Shown in pieces: positions 15,639-26,420 of a stretch of 64,000 nucleotides of DNA. The stretch covers positions 186,001 through 250,000 of the forward strand of contig JARUPY010000248.1 in NCBI GenBank assembly GCA_029817715.1. The letters are read 5' to 3'. The notes below the pieces were generated by a model. That model saw only the letters and a list, made by a program, of their open reading frames with translations, had not been told where the DNA came from and searched no databases. This stretch comes from Melastoma dodecandrum (Eukaryota > Streptophyta > Magnoliopsida > Myrtales > Melastomataceae). Within the stretch, counting starts at the first letter, position 1; every line of letters begins with the position of its first letter. The position numbers were made by a program, and so were the translations under genes.

Positions 15639-17684
15639 TCAGCTTGGATTATAATTGGTCCTCTTTGGATCGAGGAAACCATGGAAACGAACTGTTTTCC
15701 GACGGCAGACATAAATGATCCCCACTACAACCATGGCGACCACGGCGCTTGTGCACAAGACTAGAATGAGTAGAAGCTTGCTGGTTCCTTTAGTTCCTAA
15801 TATTGCCACTGAAACAGGGCACGAATGCAGAGGCCAGCCGCACAGCCTCGGGTTTCCAATGAACGCGCTGCTTCCTGTGGAAGTGAATACCTTCCCTAAT
15901 GGTATTCTACCACTGAAATCGTTGTACGACACGTTCAGGAGCTTTAGATTGTCAAACTTGGTTGGCAGTGGACCGGTGAAATTGTTATGCGATACGTCAA
16001 GAAACTCCAGAACTGGGAGACTAGCAAGCTCCTTCGGAAGTTTGCCTGAGAGGTGATTGTTTCCCAATTCGATCCTTTCTAGATCCTTGCAGTTGGAGAT
16101 GGTAAAAGGCAGGAATCCGGATAAATCATTGTTGCCCAGCTCGATGACCGAGATTGGTCCACATGATTCGAATGGGTGAATCTCCCCGGTAATTTTGCAG
16201 GAAGAAGCGGAGAAGTTCTGAAGACCCGGTGAAGACCATACATAAACTGGCAGTAGACCTCCTAATCCCGGATTATGTGATACATTGAAGTGCTTGAGTT
16301 GTGGTGCTCGTTGTATATCAGCAGGAATTTCACCAGTGAACATGTTCCTGGACAGATCGATGTAAGATATGTCAGGAAGGAGGCTGAACTGCAAAGGGAT
16401 TGATCCTGAAAACTGATTGTCTTCAAGCCTGAGTCTAACGAGGGAAGAACAATTCGACAGGGATGGTGAAAGGCCCCTGTTGAAGCCGTTTGAGAAAAGG
16501 ATCAGTTTGAACAGGGTTCCTCCAGCACAGATATCTGGCGGAATAGGGCCGATCAGATTGTTGGTGGAAGCATCCACCCACTTGAGCTTCGAGTTCCTTC
16601 CCAGGCCCCGAGGGAGCGATCCGGAAAAATAGTTGTTCCAAATAAGGAGGGTTTCCAGTGAAGGGAGCTCGACGATGCTCTCAGGAACAGTCCCACTCAT
16701 TTTGTTGTACATGAGGCTCATCAGCCTCAAGTTCTTTAGCTCGGAAAAGCTATCTGGAATAGACCCAGAAATCAAGTTATCCGAAAGATCCAGATCAACG
16801 AGGCTCGTGATTCTGCTCAGCTCTGGCGGAATCAGCCCTGCGAGTTGGTTCCTAAAGAGGAAGAGTGACTTGAGCCTCGTGAGATTGGAAATATGTGGTG
16901 GAATGCTTCCAGACAAGTTTGAATCAGCGATATCGAGATACTCTATCCCACTCATGTTACTTATCTGCCAGGGGATGTTTCCCTGGTAGGAATTATATCC
17001 AATCTCCATATGGTGAACACTTTGGAGTTTCCCTAATTCAGGTGGGATATTTCCACTAAGGTAGTTCCCCGCGAGGTGGATGAACTCGATGCTCCTCAAA
17101 TCCCCATACTCTGCCGGGATAGCACCGCTAAAGTAGCTGCCTGCCAAGTTCAGGACCCTGAGGTTCTGAAGTTTTGAAACTTCAGCAGGCAACGGACCCG
17201 AGAAGCTGTTGGAAAATGCATTGAGCACCTCAAGCATCTCAAGTCCGGAAACCCCCTTGGGGAATTGGCTGGAGAAGTTATTCCTGCTTATGTCGAGGCT
17301 CTTCAGCTCAGTGAGATTGAAGATTGCTCCAGGAAGCTCGCCAGAGAAAGAATTGTGACTGAGGTTGAGAACAAGCAACTGGGAGAAGACACCAAACTCT
17401 TTCCTCGACAGGACACCGCCAAGATTCCTGTTGGACAAGTCCAGCCCCAGAACAATCTCAAAGTTGGGATCACATGACACATAGGGCCACGAACACGCGG
17501 CAATCTCATTGCTGGTTTTCCCCCCAGGGGCTATGGACCAGTCTTTGAGGGCAGCGTCAGGGTCAACAAGCTCCGACTTCAAGGTCAAGAGGGCCTGCGT
17601 GTAAACATCAGTAGCCAAAGCTGATCCAACCAAGAAAAGGATGAGCACAGGGTGAAGGAGAGGATGGTAATGCAAAATCCCCAT
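15639..17684 (-). CDS. MOL1: MOL1/TDR-like LRR receptor lacking its kinase domain
   Basis: A single open frame of 681 residues. An ATG at 17684 gives a good signal peptide (GILHYHPLLHPVLILFLVGSALA). An LRR N-terminal cap follows (LLTLKSEL...W...CSWPYVSC), then about 20 plant-type LRRs, the paired-Cys C-terminal cap (NPRLCGWPLHSC), one membrane helix (LLLILVLCTSAVVAMVVVGI) and a cytosolic tail of only about 20 residues. The ectodomain closely follows Arabidopsis MOL1, a cambium regulator related to the CLE-peptide receptor TDR/PXY (known). Those relatives continue into a Ser/Thr kinase of about 280 residues; here the frame stops at 15639 and no kinase follows. It may be a truncated pseudogene or a receptor-like protein acting as a decoy or partner (inference). 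No ectodomain lesion was seen. Confidence 0.85.
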   Translation of the reverse strand: MGILHYHPLLHPVLILFLVGSALATDVYTQALLTLKSELVDPDAALKDWSIAPGGKTSNEIAACSWPYVSCDPNFEIVLGLDLSNRNLGGVLSRKEFGVFSQLLVLNLSHNSFSGELPGAIFNLTELKSLDISRNNFSSQFPKGVSGLEMLEVLNAFSNSFSGPLPAEVSKLQNLRVLNLAGSYFSGAIPAEYGDLRSIEFIHLAGNYLSGNIPPELGKLQSVHHMEIGYNSYQGNIPWQISNMSGIEYLDIADSNLSGSIPPHISNLTRLKSLFLFRNQLAGLIPPELSRITSLVDLDLSDNLISGSIPDSFSELKNLRLMSLMYNKMSGTVPESIVELPSLETLLIWNNYFSGSLPRGLGRNSKLKWVDASTNNLIGPIPPDICAGGTLFKLILFSNGFNRGLSPSLSNCSSLVRLRLEDNQFSGSIPLQFSLLPDISYIDLSRNMFTGEIPADIQRAPQLKHFNVSHNPGLGGLLPVYVWSSPGLQNFSASSCKITGEIHPFESCGPISVIELGNNDLSGFLPFTISNCKDLERIELGNNHLSGKLPKELASLPVLEFLDVSHNNFTGPLPTKFDNLKLLNVSYNDFSGRIPLGKVFTSTGSSAFIGNPRLCGWPLHSCPVSVAILGTKGTSKLLLILVLCTSAVVAMVVVGIIYVCRRKTVRFHGFLDPKRTNYNPS

Positions 17685-19619
17685 TGGAAATTGGTGCTGT
17701 GAAGGAGCAATACCAATCACCACCCTTCACTTACAATTTGCTCATTTGGTTTTGATGAAATGCTGGTGCTGTTGACATGCATGGGAATTAGGGAAAAAGG
17801 AGCTTCAAAAGAGGATGAGGAGTGACGGGGTGATTTTAGTAAATTGGGTTCCTTTTATGGGCAGTAAGTGGACCGAGCATTACTTTGCTGGTCAGGACAA
17901 AAGCTTCCCCCGTTTCCACTCATTTTTCTCCAATCATGACAACCCCGAATCCAAATATTATTTTTTCCCTAAAACTGAGTGAAGTAGATGAGTATACGTC
18001 TTCAACCAGCATGCAATGCATGGGGATGGATTGTGTTACAGATAGATGCAGCTCACAGCTACAAGGCCTCCTTATGTGCGATGCAGTGCATTGTCTGTAT
18101 CAGCAAGCAGAGCAGATGATGGTAGTTCTTTTGTAGGGATGCATGATGTATTTTTCAAAAACGATGAAAAGACAATGGCAGCACTTGCAGCAGCAGCAGA
18201 TAGCAAATCAGAAAAGGAAGAGAAAAAGACAGTAGTTGCAATAAAGGTTGTCTGTAGCCTTCCCTTTGTTTTGGTTTCCCACCATGACTCATGACATGCA
18301 AAAGAAGCCTTCTTTATATGTCTATGAAGGACTAAAGAAATTTAATCAGCCAAAACACGAGCACAGATAAGAGATGTCAATTGATACTCCCCATCAGGTC
18401 TTGAACCCGAAAAAAAACTGCGATAAATGGAGGAGAAGATTAGATTAATTGAGCGGGAAACAGAGAGCCCTATCCCTAGAATTTCATTTAATAGAACATC
18501 ATGGGGATATGGAGTTTTGTCAACTGGTATTAAATGACCAGAAAGGTCCAACTGGGTATGACCAAAAAGTGATTCAGGATGATGAATGATTCATTTATAG
18601 CACCCGGGGGGACAAAAGGATATAAATTTAATGCCCCGTCTGGTATTTCTAACCCCTAACGGATTTAAAGGAGAGTAAATACGATACAGAAGAGAATTCA
18701 GCGGCAGACTCGACCTGTATGACTGCTGAGGCGTTCTCTGTCAGTCCTCTCTGCATGAACCTGAACTTTAGCCATTCATCTCTCTCTCTATATATATTAT
18801 ATTATAATTAAATGGTGTTACAAAGTTAAGCAATGGGATTATAAATTGTAAACGCCTCATAGGGTTAAACATTATGTTCATATTCGTCCAGACTTTAGGG
18901 AAAGACCAAAGGTTCTCACAGAAGCTATAATGCAAAGAGAGAGAGAGAGAGACGGGACAAAAGGCAGAAGCAGGTTGAGACATGACCTCACCTTCTCCAG
19001 AAAAGCCAAACAAACAGCTCAACCCCAATAAGGTTCCTAATTAATTATTGCAAAAGAAAACCTTGATTTGATATTCTAACCTAAATAAGGGGAAAAGTAG
19101 ATGAAACCTAACCATAAAGTAAAAGAATTGCAATTAAGATAAAGCCCTTGGAGACATAAAGTCAAGTTATCCGCACCTGTGCTGCTGAAATTTACTGGAA
19201 AAATCACAGTTTCTAGAGAAAAAAAAAACTAAGATGTACTAAAGAAGCCTTGAAGTATGGAAAAGCCCACTTGCAATCCGAGAAAATTATAACAATTAAG
19301 GAGGCAAACTTATTGTATCGTGGCGAACAACAGACAGGTATGTGCGTACTGAGGAAACTACAGAAATAGAAGTCCAAGCTGAGCCTAATTACCTTCTTTC
19401 TCTCTACTGAAGAATACCACTCAAGGATCCCTACAACCAGTAAACAATTTTTAATCGGCAAGCAAATAAGCTAACTGCAGAACTTCTTGTTAAAAAACCC
19501 CACCATATTCCAGAGGCAGCCTTCACTTTGCAAGCAGGAAATTAGGGGATGTATAAGGGTTTCTCTTTATTCTCATGGGTAAAGGCAATTGAACAAACAG
19601 AAGCTCACTTTGGTATTTC
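17685..19619. other. Intergenic stretch with a GA microsatellite
   Basis: This covers the upstream region of the MOL1-like gene and the downstream region of the AMK5 pseudogene. A short (GA)n run lies at 18936-18952 and a TA-rich run near 18790. No gene could be supported. Confidence 0.5.
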
Positions 19620-22600
19620 TAGGAAGGCATCATTAATTTCATCCGAATGTTGAAAGCAACATGTATTCCTCTTTTCCAAACTGCACATCGACTCTTTTGA
19701 ACAACTCGTAAGGGTAAACCATAGGCCATCCTGTTTAAATCCAAAAGAATTCACAAGGATGTTATACATCCCGGGAAGCAGCAGCACATAAATACATGCA
19801 CACGAGAAAATTTCTGCTAGAACAGAAAGGAAATGTAAACCGTGGATTGATGTCAAGGAAAAGGGGAAGGGTTGTCAAAAGTTTTTGTTATCTACTCAGA
19901 CACAAAACCTGCCTTTTACTAGTCACATATAGAAGCTACAACACGGGTTTTCCATATAGCAGTATCTCAACTCCATGCCTTAAAATCAGAAAATTTTGGA
20001 GATGAGCAAGATTGGGTTGATTTTGTCTTACCGGAGAGTTCACAGATTAGTCAAATAGCGTCTAGTTTACACCAAGATAGCGGTTGGGTACACCGTTAGT
20101 ATCAAAAGTATATCCCTATGTAGTAAAACTATCACAAAATCTGGAGGATAACAGAAGGTGATAGAGCTACCATTATAGGATATTGACTTCCCATATAATA
20201 TAGGAGCCGAAAGAAACAGCCAATCTCAAAGGATGCAGCATATTCCAATCTCATGTTCTGTCCCATGTCCTCATTCTATCTCTAATTAATTTTTATTAAT
20301 AATTACCATTATTACCTGCATAATTCCACTGGAACCAGGTAAATCCCGAAAGAAGTACCAATAAACTTCAGATTCTGGAAAAGATTGATTTTGACAAAAA
20401 TGGATATCATTTCAGATGGTAAGCTGCTGGTCTTGTCGGTGCTAGCATGATCAAACCTTAAGGCTAGGATTGATGAGAATAACTGGCTGAGGGCTGGCGG
20501 CATCAGTCATTGCTCTGAGGTCCTGCATAGTCATTAACCATTTTTTCCATGCCAATGTGACTGAAAATTGGAAAGTAGAGTCTTTTTTACAAGAAACCAA
20601 TTCAACTGTTGGAAGTGATTAAATAAAACTTTTCTGTCAACAAAGATATCCTTACATTATTTATGCATTTCCCGACAGCATTTTGTGGAGCCACCAAGAT
20701 ATAAATATCATCTTGCTCTTCAACCTTTGCTCCACCTGCAAAAGAAGGATACGATCATGGTGTATTTCCATAATTAAAATACTGGAAACTGTACAGCAGC
20801 AATTCTGTGCTACAATAACAGAAATACGAGTATCCATCCGAAAACCAAAATTAAAATCAAGCATCTAACAGATATTGAGGTGGACAGTAGCATGCATTTG
20901 TGTTGCGATTTTTTGTGCAGTCAAATCAATCAGAGATTACAGCAATGAGGAAAAAATGATTATAAACTTCAGATTAATTACCTATTGAACCAATTTTTAA
21001 GAAAGATCCCAAAGCGCCATAGTCCCCCAGTCCATAAACTCCAGTATTTTCCGACTACCAGCAAGTTGCAAGGGCATTCCTGCAAGAATGCTTTCTCCCA
21101 AGGACCCTTGGACACAAACCTGCATGTGATTCATCTTTCTTGCATCAAAATGCACAGATATATAACAAAACCCTATCAGCAACTACGTTTAGCACACAAA
21201 AGTTGATTAGTTTTACAGGATTCCATTCGTAAAGGAAACTATCTGATTCTTCACATTGTCTTTTCAATATCCAAAGCATAAGCTTCAGCTATCTATCAGA
21301 TACAAGGATAAGTACCTTCACACACTTCCCGTCCTCCGCAAATGGAAGTTCAATAGTCCGTACACGTTCCGTTAGAGTTCCTATTCAACAAACATCCAGC
21401 AAAATGAATCAGTACATTGATATCTGGTCATGATGATGCAGTTAAGACTCAGACAGCCATTCGAAAGGCCCCACCATTCCTGGGTTTAGCTCCGGGATGT
21501 TAAAAAAAGATAACATCATCTTACGGGAATAGGCTAATTATATGTGCTTGCTGGAAGTGGTCTACAATAACACACTGCTAGATGCAATTATTCTTTAGCA
21601 AGCTGGTTGAGGAATATGATACTGAATCTTCAACAAAAAAAATCATTGCTATGTAAAAATTCTGCAGGAAGACCAGTGAAATGGTCGTGGAGCTTTTCTT
21701 GAAAGGATAAGAAGAAAAATTCCACTAAACCTTTATTCTTGTTTTTCCATCATGAGTTGCACGTTGAGTCAGTAGTAGCACCTCATCACAGAAGTATTCT
21801 CTGATTTCTCTTGAGTGAGTAATGTTGTTCAACCCAGTGGGAATGCCCCTCCATTTACCCTGCAGAACACACTACGGCAAAATAAGAGCACAAATGCAAC
21901 ATTAAACGACTAATGCATCGGCAAATTATATACATAAATATCCAATATAAAAAAGAAATTAATGGAAATATCAAGATAATCAAGTACCTTATCCGAAGCT
22001 GGATTAGATAACTGTGTTGTGACTATTGCATCTGGATTGCCACAAAACAATTAATTTCATCCGCACAAGTAACGAAAAAGAGAGTTCATTAATATCTTCA
22101 GAAAACTATGCAGGGAACCTACACATGTATCTTTATATATTAAGTATCATAGTATTATGAGATCCCCTTATTATATCAACAACTGTTGAAGAATCCAATC
22201 AGCAAGAATTTGTTCAGAAGATCATATGGAAAGTAAGAGTGAAGGCTGCGTACAAAAAGAATCCTTCCAAAATTACACTAATTTCGCGGAAATTCAAAGT
22301 CTAGACCATGGTATATCAGATGCAAACAAAAGCAGGGAATGCATGAAAATGACACAATTTCGAAACCATGACAAGCAGTAAAAGGGCAGGCTGAACTACC
22401 AATTTTTGCAGTCTCTTCCTTGCTTCGTTTTACGGCGGACAACAAAGAGTCAACTGAACACCACATCCTTAGAATGGTTCCCATTTATCTGCACATTCAA
22501 AAATTTTAAATAGCCATCAGAACGTGGTTTAGGAAAAGAAAAAGATTCATTGATATGGCACATGAAAAACCTTCTTCATTATGCTGGAATAGGTGGATGA

Positions 22601-23875
22601 TACAGCTTCCACATTCTGCTCGTATATTTGTAGTCGTGACTTTACCAGATATACAAAGCACAAAAAATAAAACTAATTAGCAAATAATGGATAAAATTCT
22701 TATGTCCAAATAGATCTTGCAACAAAAATTATTATTGGAAGACACTTGATGATGATGCTTTAAGAGCAAAACACTACATCTTCTCAGGCTACATCTCTTG
22801 TTAGATAAAATGACCAAGCCCAAACATGCTTAACCACAACCAAAAGGGAAAAATAGAATATGTTGTTCATCCTCCTTTGCATTTCAAATGTTTAATACAA
22901 GAAGTTGAAGAGCCCAGACCTTTTTCTCGGTGTCATCAGAACGGGTTGTAAGTCTTGCTTTAATCTCCACTAATACTTTTGGAAAATGTTTATTGTATAT
23001 TCAAGCTTTAGCTAAGATTAGTATAAGAAGTCAATGACACTTCATTAATACCAATTTGTTCATTATCATTAAATTGGAAATTGTAGAGGTCACATACTTC
23101 TAGCACAATGTAAATATCTGGCCTGATGTTCCCTTTTTCGAGGCTTTGTGATTGAGCATAAATACGAGGATAACCGTCAAGGAGCCATCCCTTCTCTTTT
23201 ACGTCTTGAAATGACAATCTGGCTGTTGCCATCTAGTTTTAAATGAAAAAAAAAGATTTTTATATGATTAATCTCATTTGCAATAAATATAAAAAAAAAA
23301 TCAATCACACACTAAGTAAAAGGTCGTACAGCAGTCACTATTTCATCAGGGACAAGGTTCCCAGCAGTCATGAAATCCTTTGCCTTATGTCCAATTTCAG
23401 TCCTTGCTGCCACTTCAACTCTCAGAAGATCACCGGTAGAAATATGAACGAGTCCAAACTGCGGAACGAAAAGAAACACGTCAAAGCCCAATCAGCAAGA
23501 TCACCGGCCAACTTATACGAAAAAAGAGCACTTAGAAATCTTCCAGCAACTCACGAAAGATGGAGTACACACAAGTGAAATACTCTACTTCAAAAGGTCA
23601 AAATAAATGTTAGATGCTAAATCCAACATAATCATTGAGCTGAATTATCAGCGAGTGATGAAATTAACAACATAATATAATGACACGGGAATTGCAGGCA
23701 ACACAAATACTCGGGTAAAATGAAAAACGACCGAATCAGGAGCAATGAATGACCTTCTTGCCGATCAAATCGCACAGAGACCCCTTCCAAGAGGCAGTAG
23801 CACCCGATATCATTACCTTCAGCGGCTCTCCATCTCCAGCCGAGCACTTGACCTTCAACACCTGCCCATACTCCC
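19620..23875 (-). pseudogene. AMK5: Chloroplast adenylate kinase (AMK5-type) pseudogene
   Basis: Exon blocks in order match a plant plastid protein with an adenylate kinase domain followed by DUF1995: P-loop exon (about 23870-23754), [12 protein letters not shown] exon (23458-23330), KEKGWLLDGYPR exon (23232-23098), LID-side pieces near 22930 and 22600, then DUF1995 blocks near 21830, 21350, 21120 (GMPLQLAGSRKILEFMDWG), 20690 (DDIYILVAPQNAVGKC), 20480, 20200 (FFRLLYYMGSQYPIM) and 19700. Lesions: the Walker A reads GATASWKGS, with Trp replacing the P-loop Gly; a TGA (21385-21387) replaces Arg before IGTL; frameshifts occur near 22440, 19710 and 19640; part of the LID exon is missing. The family converts ATP and AMP to two ADP. 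The next genes are DUF247 and TMN11. Confidence 0.88.
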
Positions 23876-24707
23876 AGTAAACAAAATTAAACAAAAAAAA
23901 AAAAAACGGGAAATGACCTCCCGTCCCAACTAGCCGAAGCTCGACAAAAGCAAGACCTTGCCCCTCGAATTTACTCTCGCAAGGGTACTCTTGTCGACAT
24001 CAAAGACGCTCACACGACCCGATTCCGGAGATACAAGAGAACATGGCGAAAGGGCCGACAAGAAGGTTTTTAAGAGGAATAACAGTGCGGGGATCGCGAC
24101 GATGGCGAAGGACTCTTGCAAGAAAAGGGCGAGATCGAAGAGCAGTGTATCATCACCGCCATCTTCAGTCGTGACAGACAGATGAAGTGAAAGGAAGTGA
24201 ACGGGCGACCATAGGGATGACTCCAGAAGGGAGGAGATTCTTTTCTTTAAGCTCAACGAATAGACGAGACCGTTATGTATGGTTAAGGGTTGTCCAACTC
24301 AAGATTCAACACGAGGGTTTTTACTTTCCCTGGGCGGGTGAGAAAAGCCCAAGTTTTTTTTTTGGTCAGGAGAAATCAGACGATTTTCCCGCCAGACGTT
24401 CGACGATATTCCGGAAAGAGGCCGAGTTCTTAAGAGCACGGGCTTTGGGCTTCATCCTTTGATTTTCAATAGAGTCAACGGGTTTGTAGGAAAAATACTT
24501 TACAGAAGAATGATTGCACGAAGAAAAGGGGAAGGCCGAGTTGGCAACCTCTCTGAAGCTTTCATGCGAAGGAAGAATAAGCAATACTTGGGCTTCTGTT
24601 GGATCTGGGGTAGTTCCTGTCTGAACTGAATACATAGACGACTTCTTCCTCCAATAAACAAACCAAAACACCTCCCTCGGAGACTCTCGTCGATCTGCCA
24701 ATCTGAA
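23876..24707. other. Region upstream of the DUF247 gene
   Basis: Contains the expected promoter of the DUF247 gene and the former promoter side of the AMK5 pseudogene. Minus-strand open frames of 108 and 187 residues here have no recognisable domain. The AMK5 transit-peptide exon could not be identified. Confidence 0.45.
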
Positions 24708-26109
24708 ATGGGGATCAAGTCCCGGACGCGATCCAATCGACAGGTTCGTAACGAGCTGCCTATGGAGGTTGCGGATCAGGGTGACCTTTATGGCCCCCCT
24801 GCGGTCGAGGATGCTAGTGCTCCCCATTACTTGCGGAAACAGTGGTCGATCTTCAGGGTGCCTGTGCACGTCCGAGAAGTTGACGAGAAGGCGTACGATC
24901 CACGGGTTGTCTCGATCGGTCCATTCCACCGGGATGATCCAAAGTTGAGGGCGATGGAACCTCAGAAGGTCAGGTTCTATGAGCGTTTGACCGAAAGGAT
25001 GGGTAAGTTGGGTCTCGATGTTGGTCTGGAGGCTGCAGTGAAGAGGCTGGAGTCGAGGTCGAGGAGCTGTTACTCAGAGGAGTTTGAAGATATCAGCAGC
25101 GATGACTTCGTGCAGATGATGGTTCTCGATGGGGTGTTCGTTGTCGAGCTCCTGAGGTTGTATCACAAGAGCACTCAGGTACTACTCTTACTTGGCAAAG
25201 TTTTGACGATGGTGAACTTTTGGATTGCGAGCTCGTCAATGTAGTCTCTGCCGTGTTCAGGTTGAAATGGGAACGCCCGTGAAAGAACCCATATTTGCGA
25301 CAAGATGGATGCTGCCGAACATCACCCGAGACTTGCTCATGCTCGAGAATCAACTTCCGATGTTTGTCTTGGATGAAATCTTTCTCCTTACGACTTTCGA
25401 GGATGATGTGATCCCTCTGAAAGAGCTTGCACTGCTGTTTTTCGCGCCCCTGAGACCTCAGAAGGGAGACAGTAGAGATAACAGGCCAAACACCAACAGA
25501 AATCACCATCATCTCCTCAGCCTGTTCCACTCGAGCTTCGTTCCCCGTGAATACCGACCCTCGCGGAGCAGCAGCGGGGCGAGATGGAACAGGCGGGAGA
25601 AGCTCCCAGGGAAACTGTGGGTTCATGAAGCCCGCAGGTTGAAAATGGCTGGGATCCGTTTCAGGAACAACCCTGGGAATCTCCTCAACATAGAATTCTC
25701 GAAGAGAGAGCTGAGGATACCGACCCTGTTCATCGACCACTGCACGGGACCTATTCTCCGAAACCTGTTGGCTTACGAACAGTGCAACGCATTTGCTGCG
25801 CCTTACTTCACCTGCTATGCTGTCTTCCTGAACAGTTTAATTGATCAGCAGGAAGATATACAGATCCTTCAGGATGCCGGGATCATAATGCAGTCAGTTG
25901 GCGGGTGCGAGCAGGTGGTGGATCTCATCAACAGCATAACCAAGGAGCTCGTGTTCGACATGCACGACATGAATGATTGCTACATAGCACGCCAGATTGA
26001 AGACATCAATACTTTCTGCAGATCATGGATTAGTAAATGCATCTCCCTCTCATCACGTGTAGATTTCATCAGCATGTTGTTGTCGTTCATTTTTCCGTCC
26101 CTCAGATGA
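24708..26109 (+). CDS. DUF247 (UPF0481) plant protein, C-terminal helix missing
   Basis: Two exons, 24708-25178 and 25261-26109, joined across an 82-nt GT-AG intron, encode 439 residues. DUF247 hallmarks are present in order: IFRVPVHVREVD...YDPRVVSIGPFH near residues 47-75, the DDFVQMMVLDGVFVVELLR block, TRWMLPNITRDLLMLENQLPMFVL, and the late blocks IPTLFIDHCTGPILRNLLAYEQC and YFTCYAVFLNSLI. Most DUF247 proteins end in a membrane-spanning helix after an aromatic W-x-x-W region; here the frame ends soon after FCRSWISK without that segment. The molecular function of most DUF247 members is unknown; grass members act in self-incompatibility. An alternative in-frame start lies at 24762. Confidence 0.85.
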
Positions 26110-26420
26110 TTCGAAAAAACAGCACTGTAAATATCAAGCTGAATACCCTAACCAGTTCTGTTTCGGGCATCCAAAGATCATCATCACTCAAATGTCACTT
26201 TGGAAATCTGTATAGCAAATAGGACTATGACGATTCAAATTACATGAATTTACAAGACCAAAATGAATTATTAAGATAACATTCTTAGTCCCTAAACAGA
26301 AGAAAGTTCAACGAGAAGAGTGATACACGATAGAGAGAACCGCAGGGGTTCCGTTTTGGTCCCTCGTCAGCGACCACAGGGCATATGAGAACCAAGATAG
26401 CACTCTGGAGGAACATGTTC
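26110..26420. other. Short convergent intergenic region
   Basis: Holds the 3' ends of the DUF247 gene and the TMN11 gene, which converge. Nothing else was seen. Confidence 0.5.

Noticed and set aside
15639..17723. Longer N-terminus for the MOL1-like gene starting at 17723
   Set aside because: The codon at 17721-17723 reads GTG; the ATG at 17684 gives a proper signal peptide.
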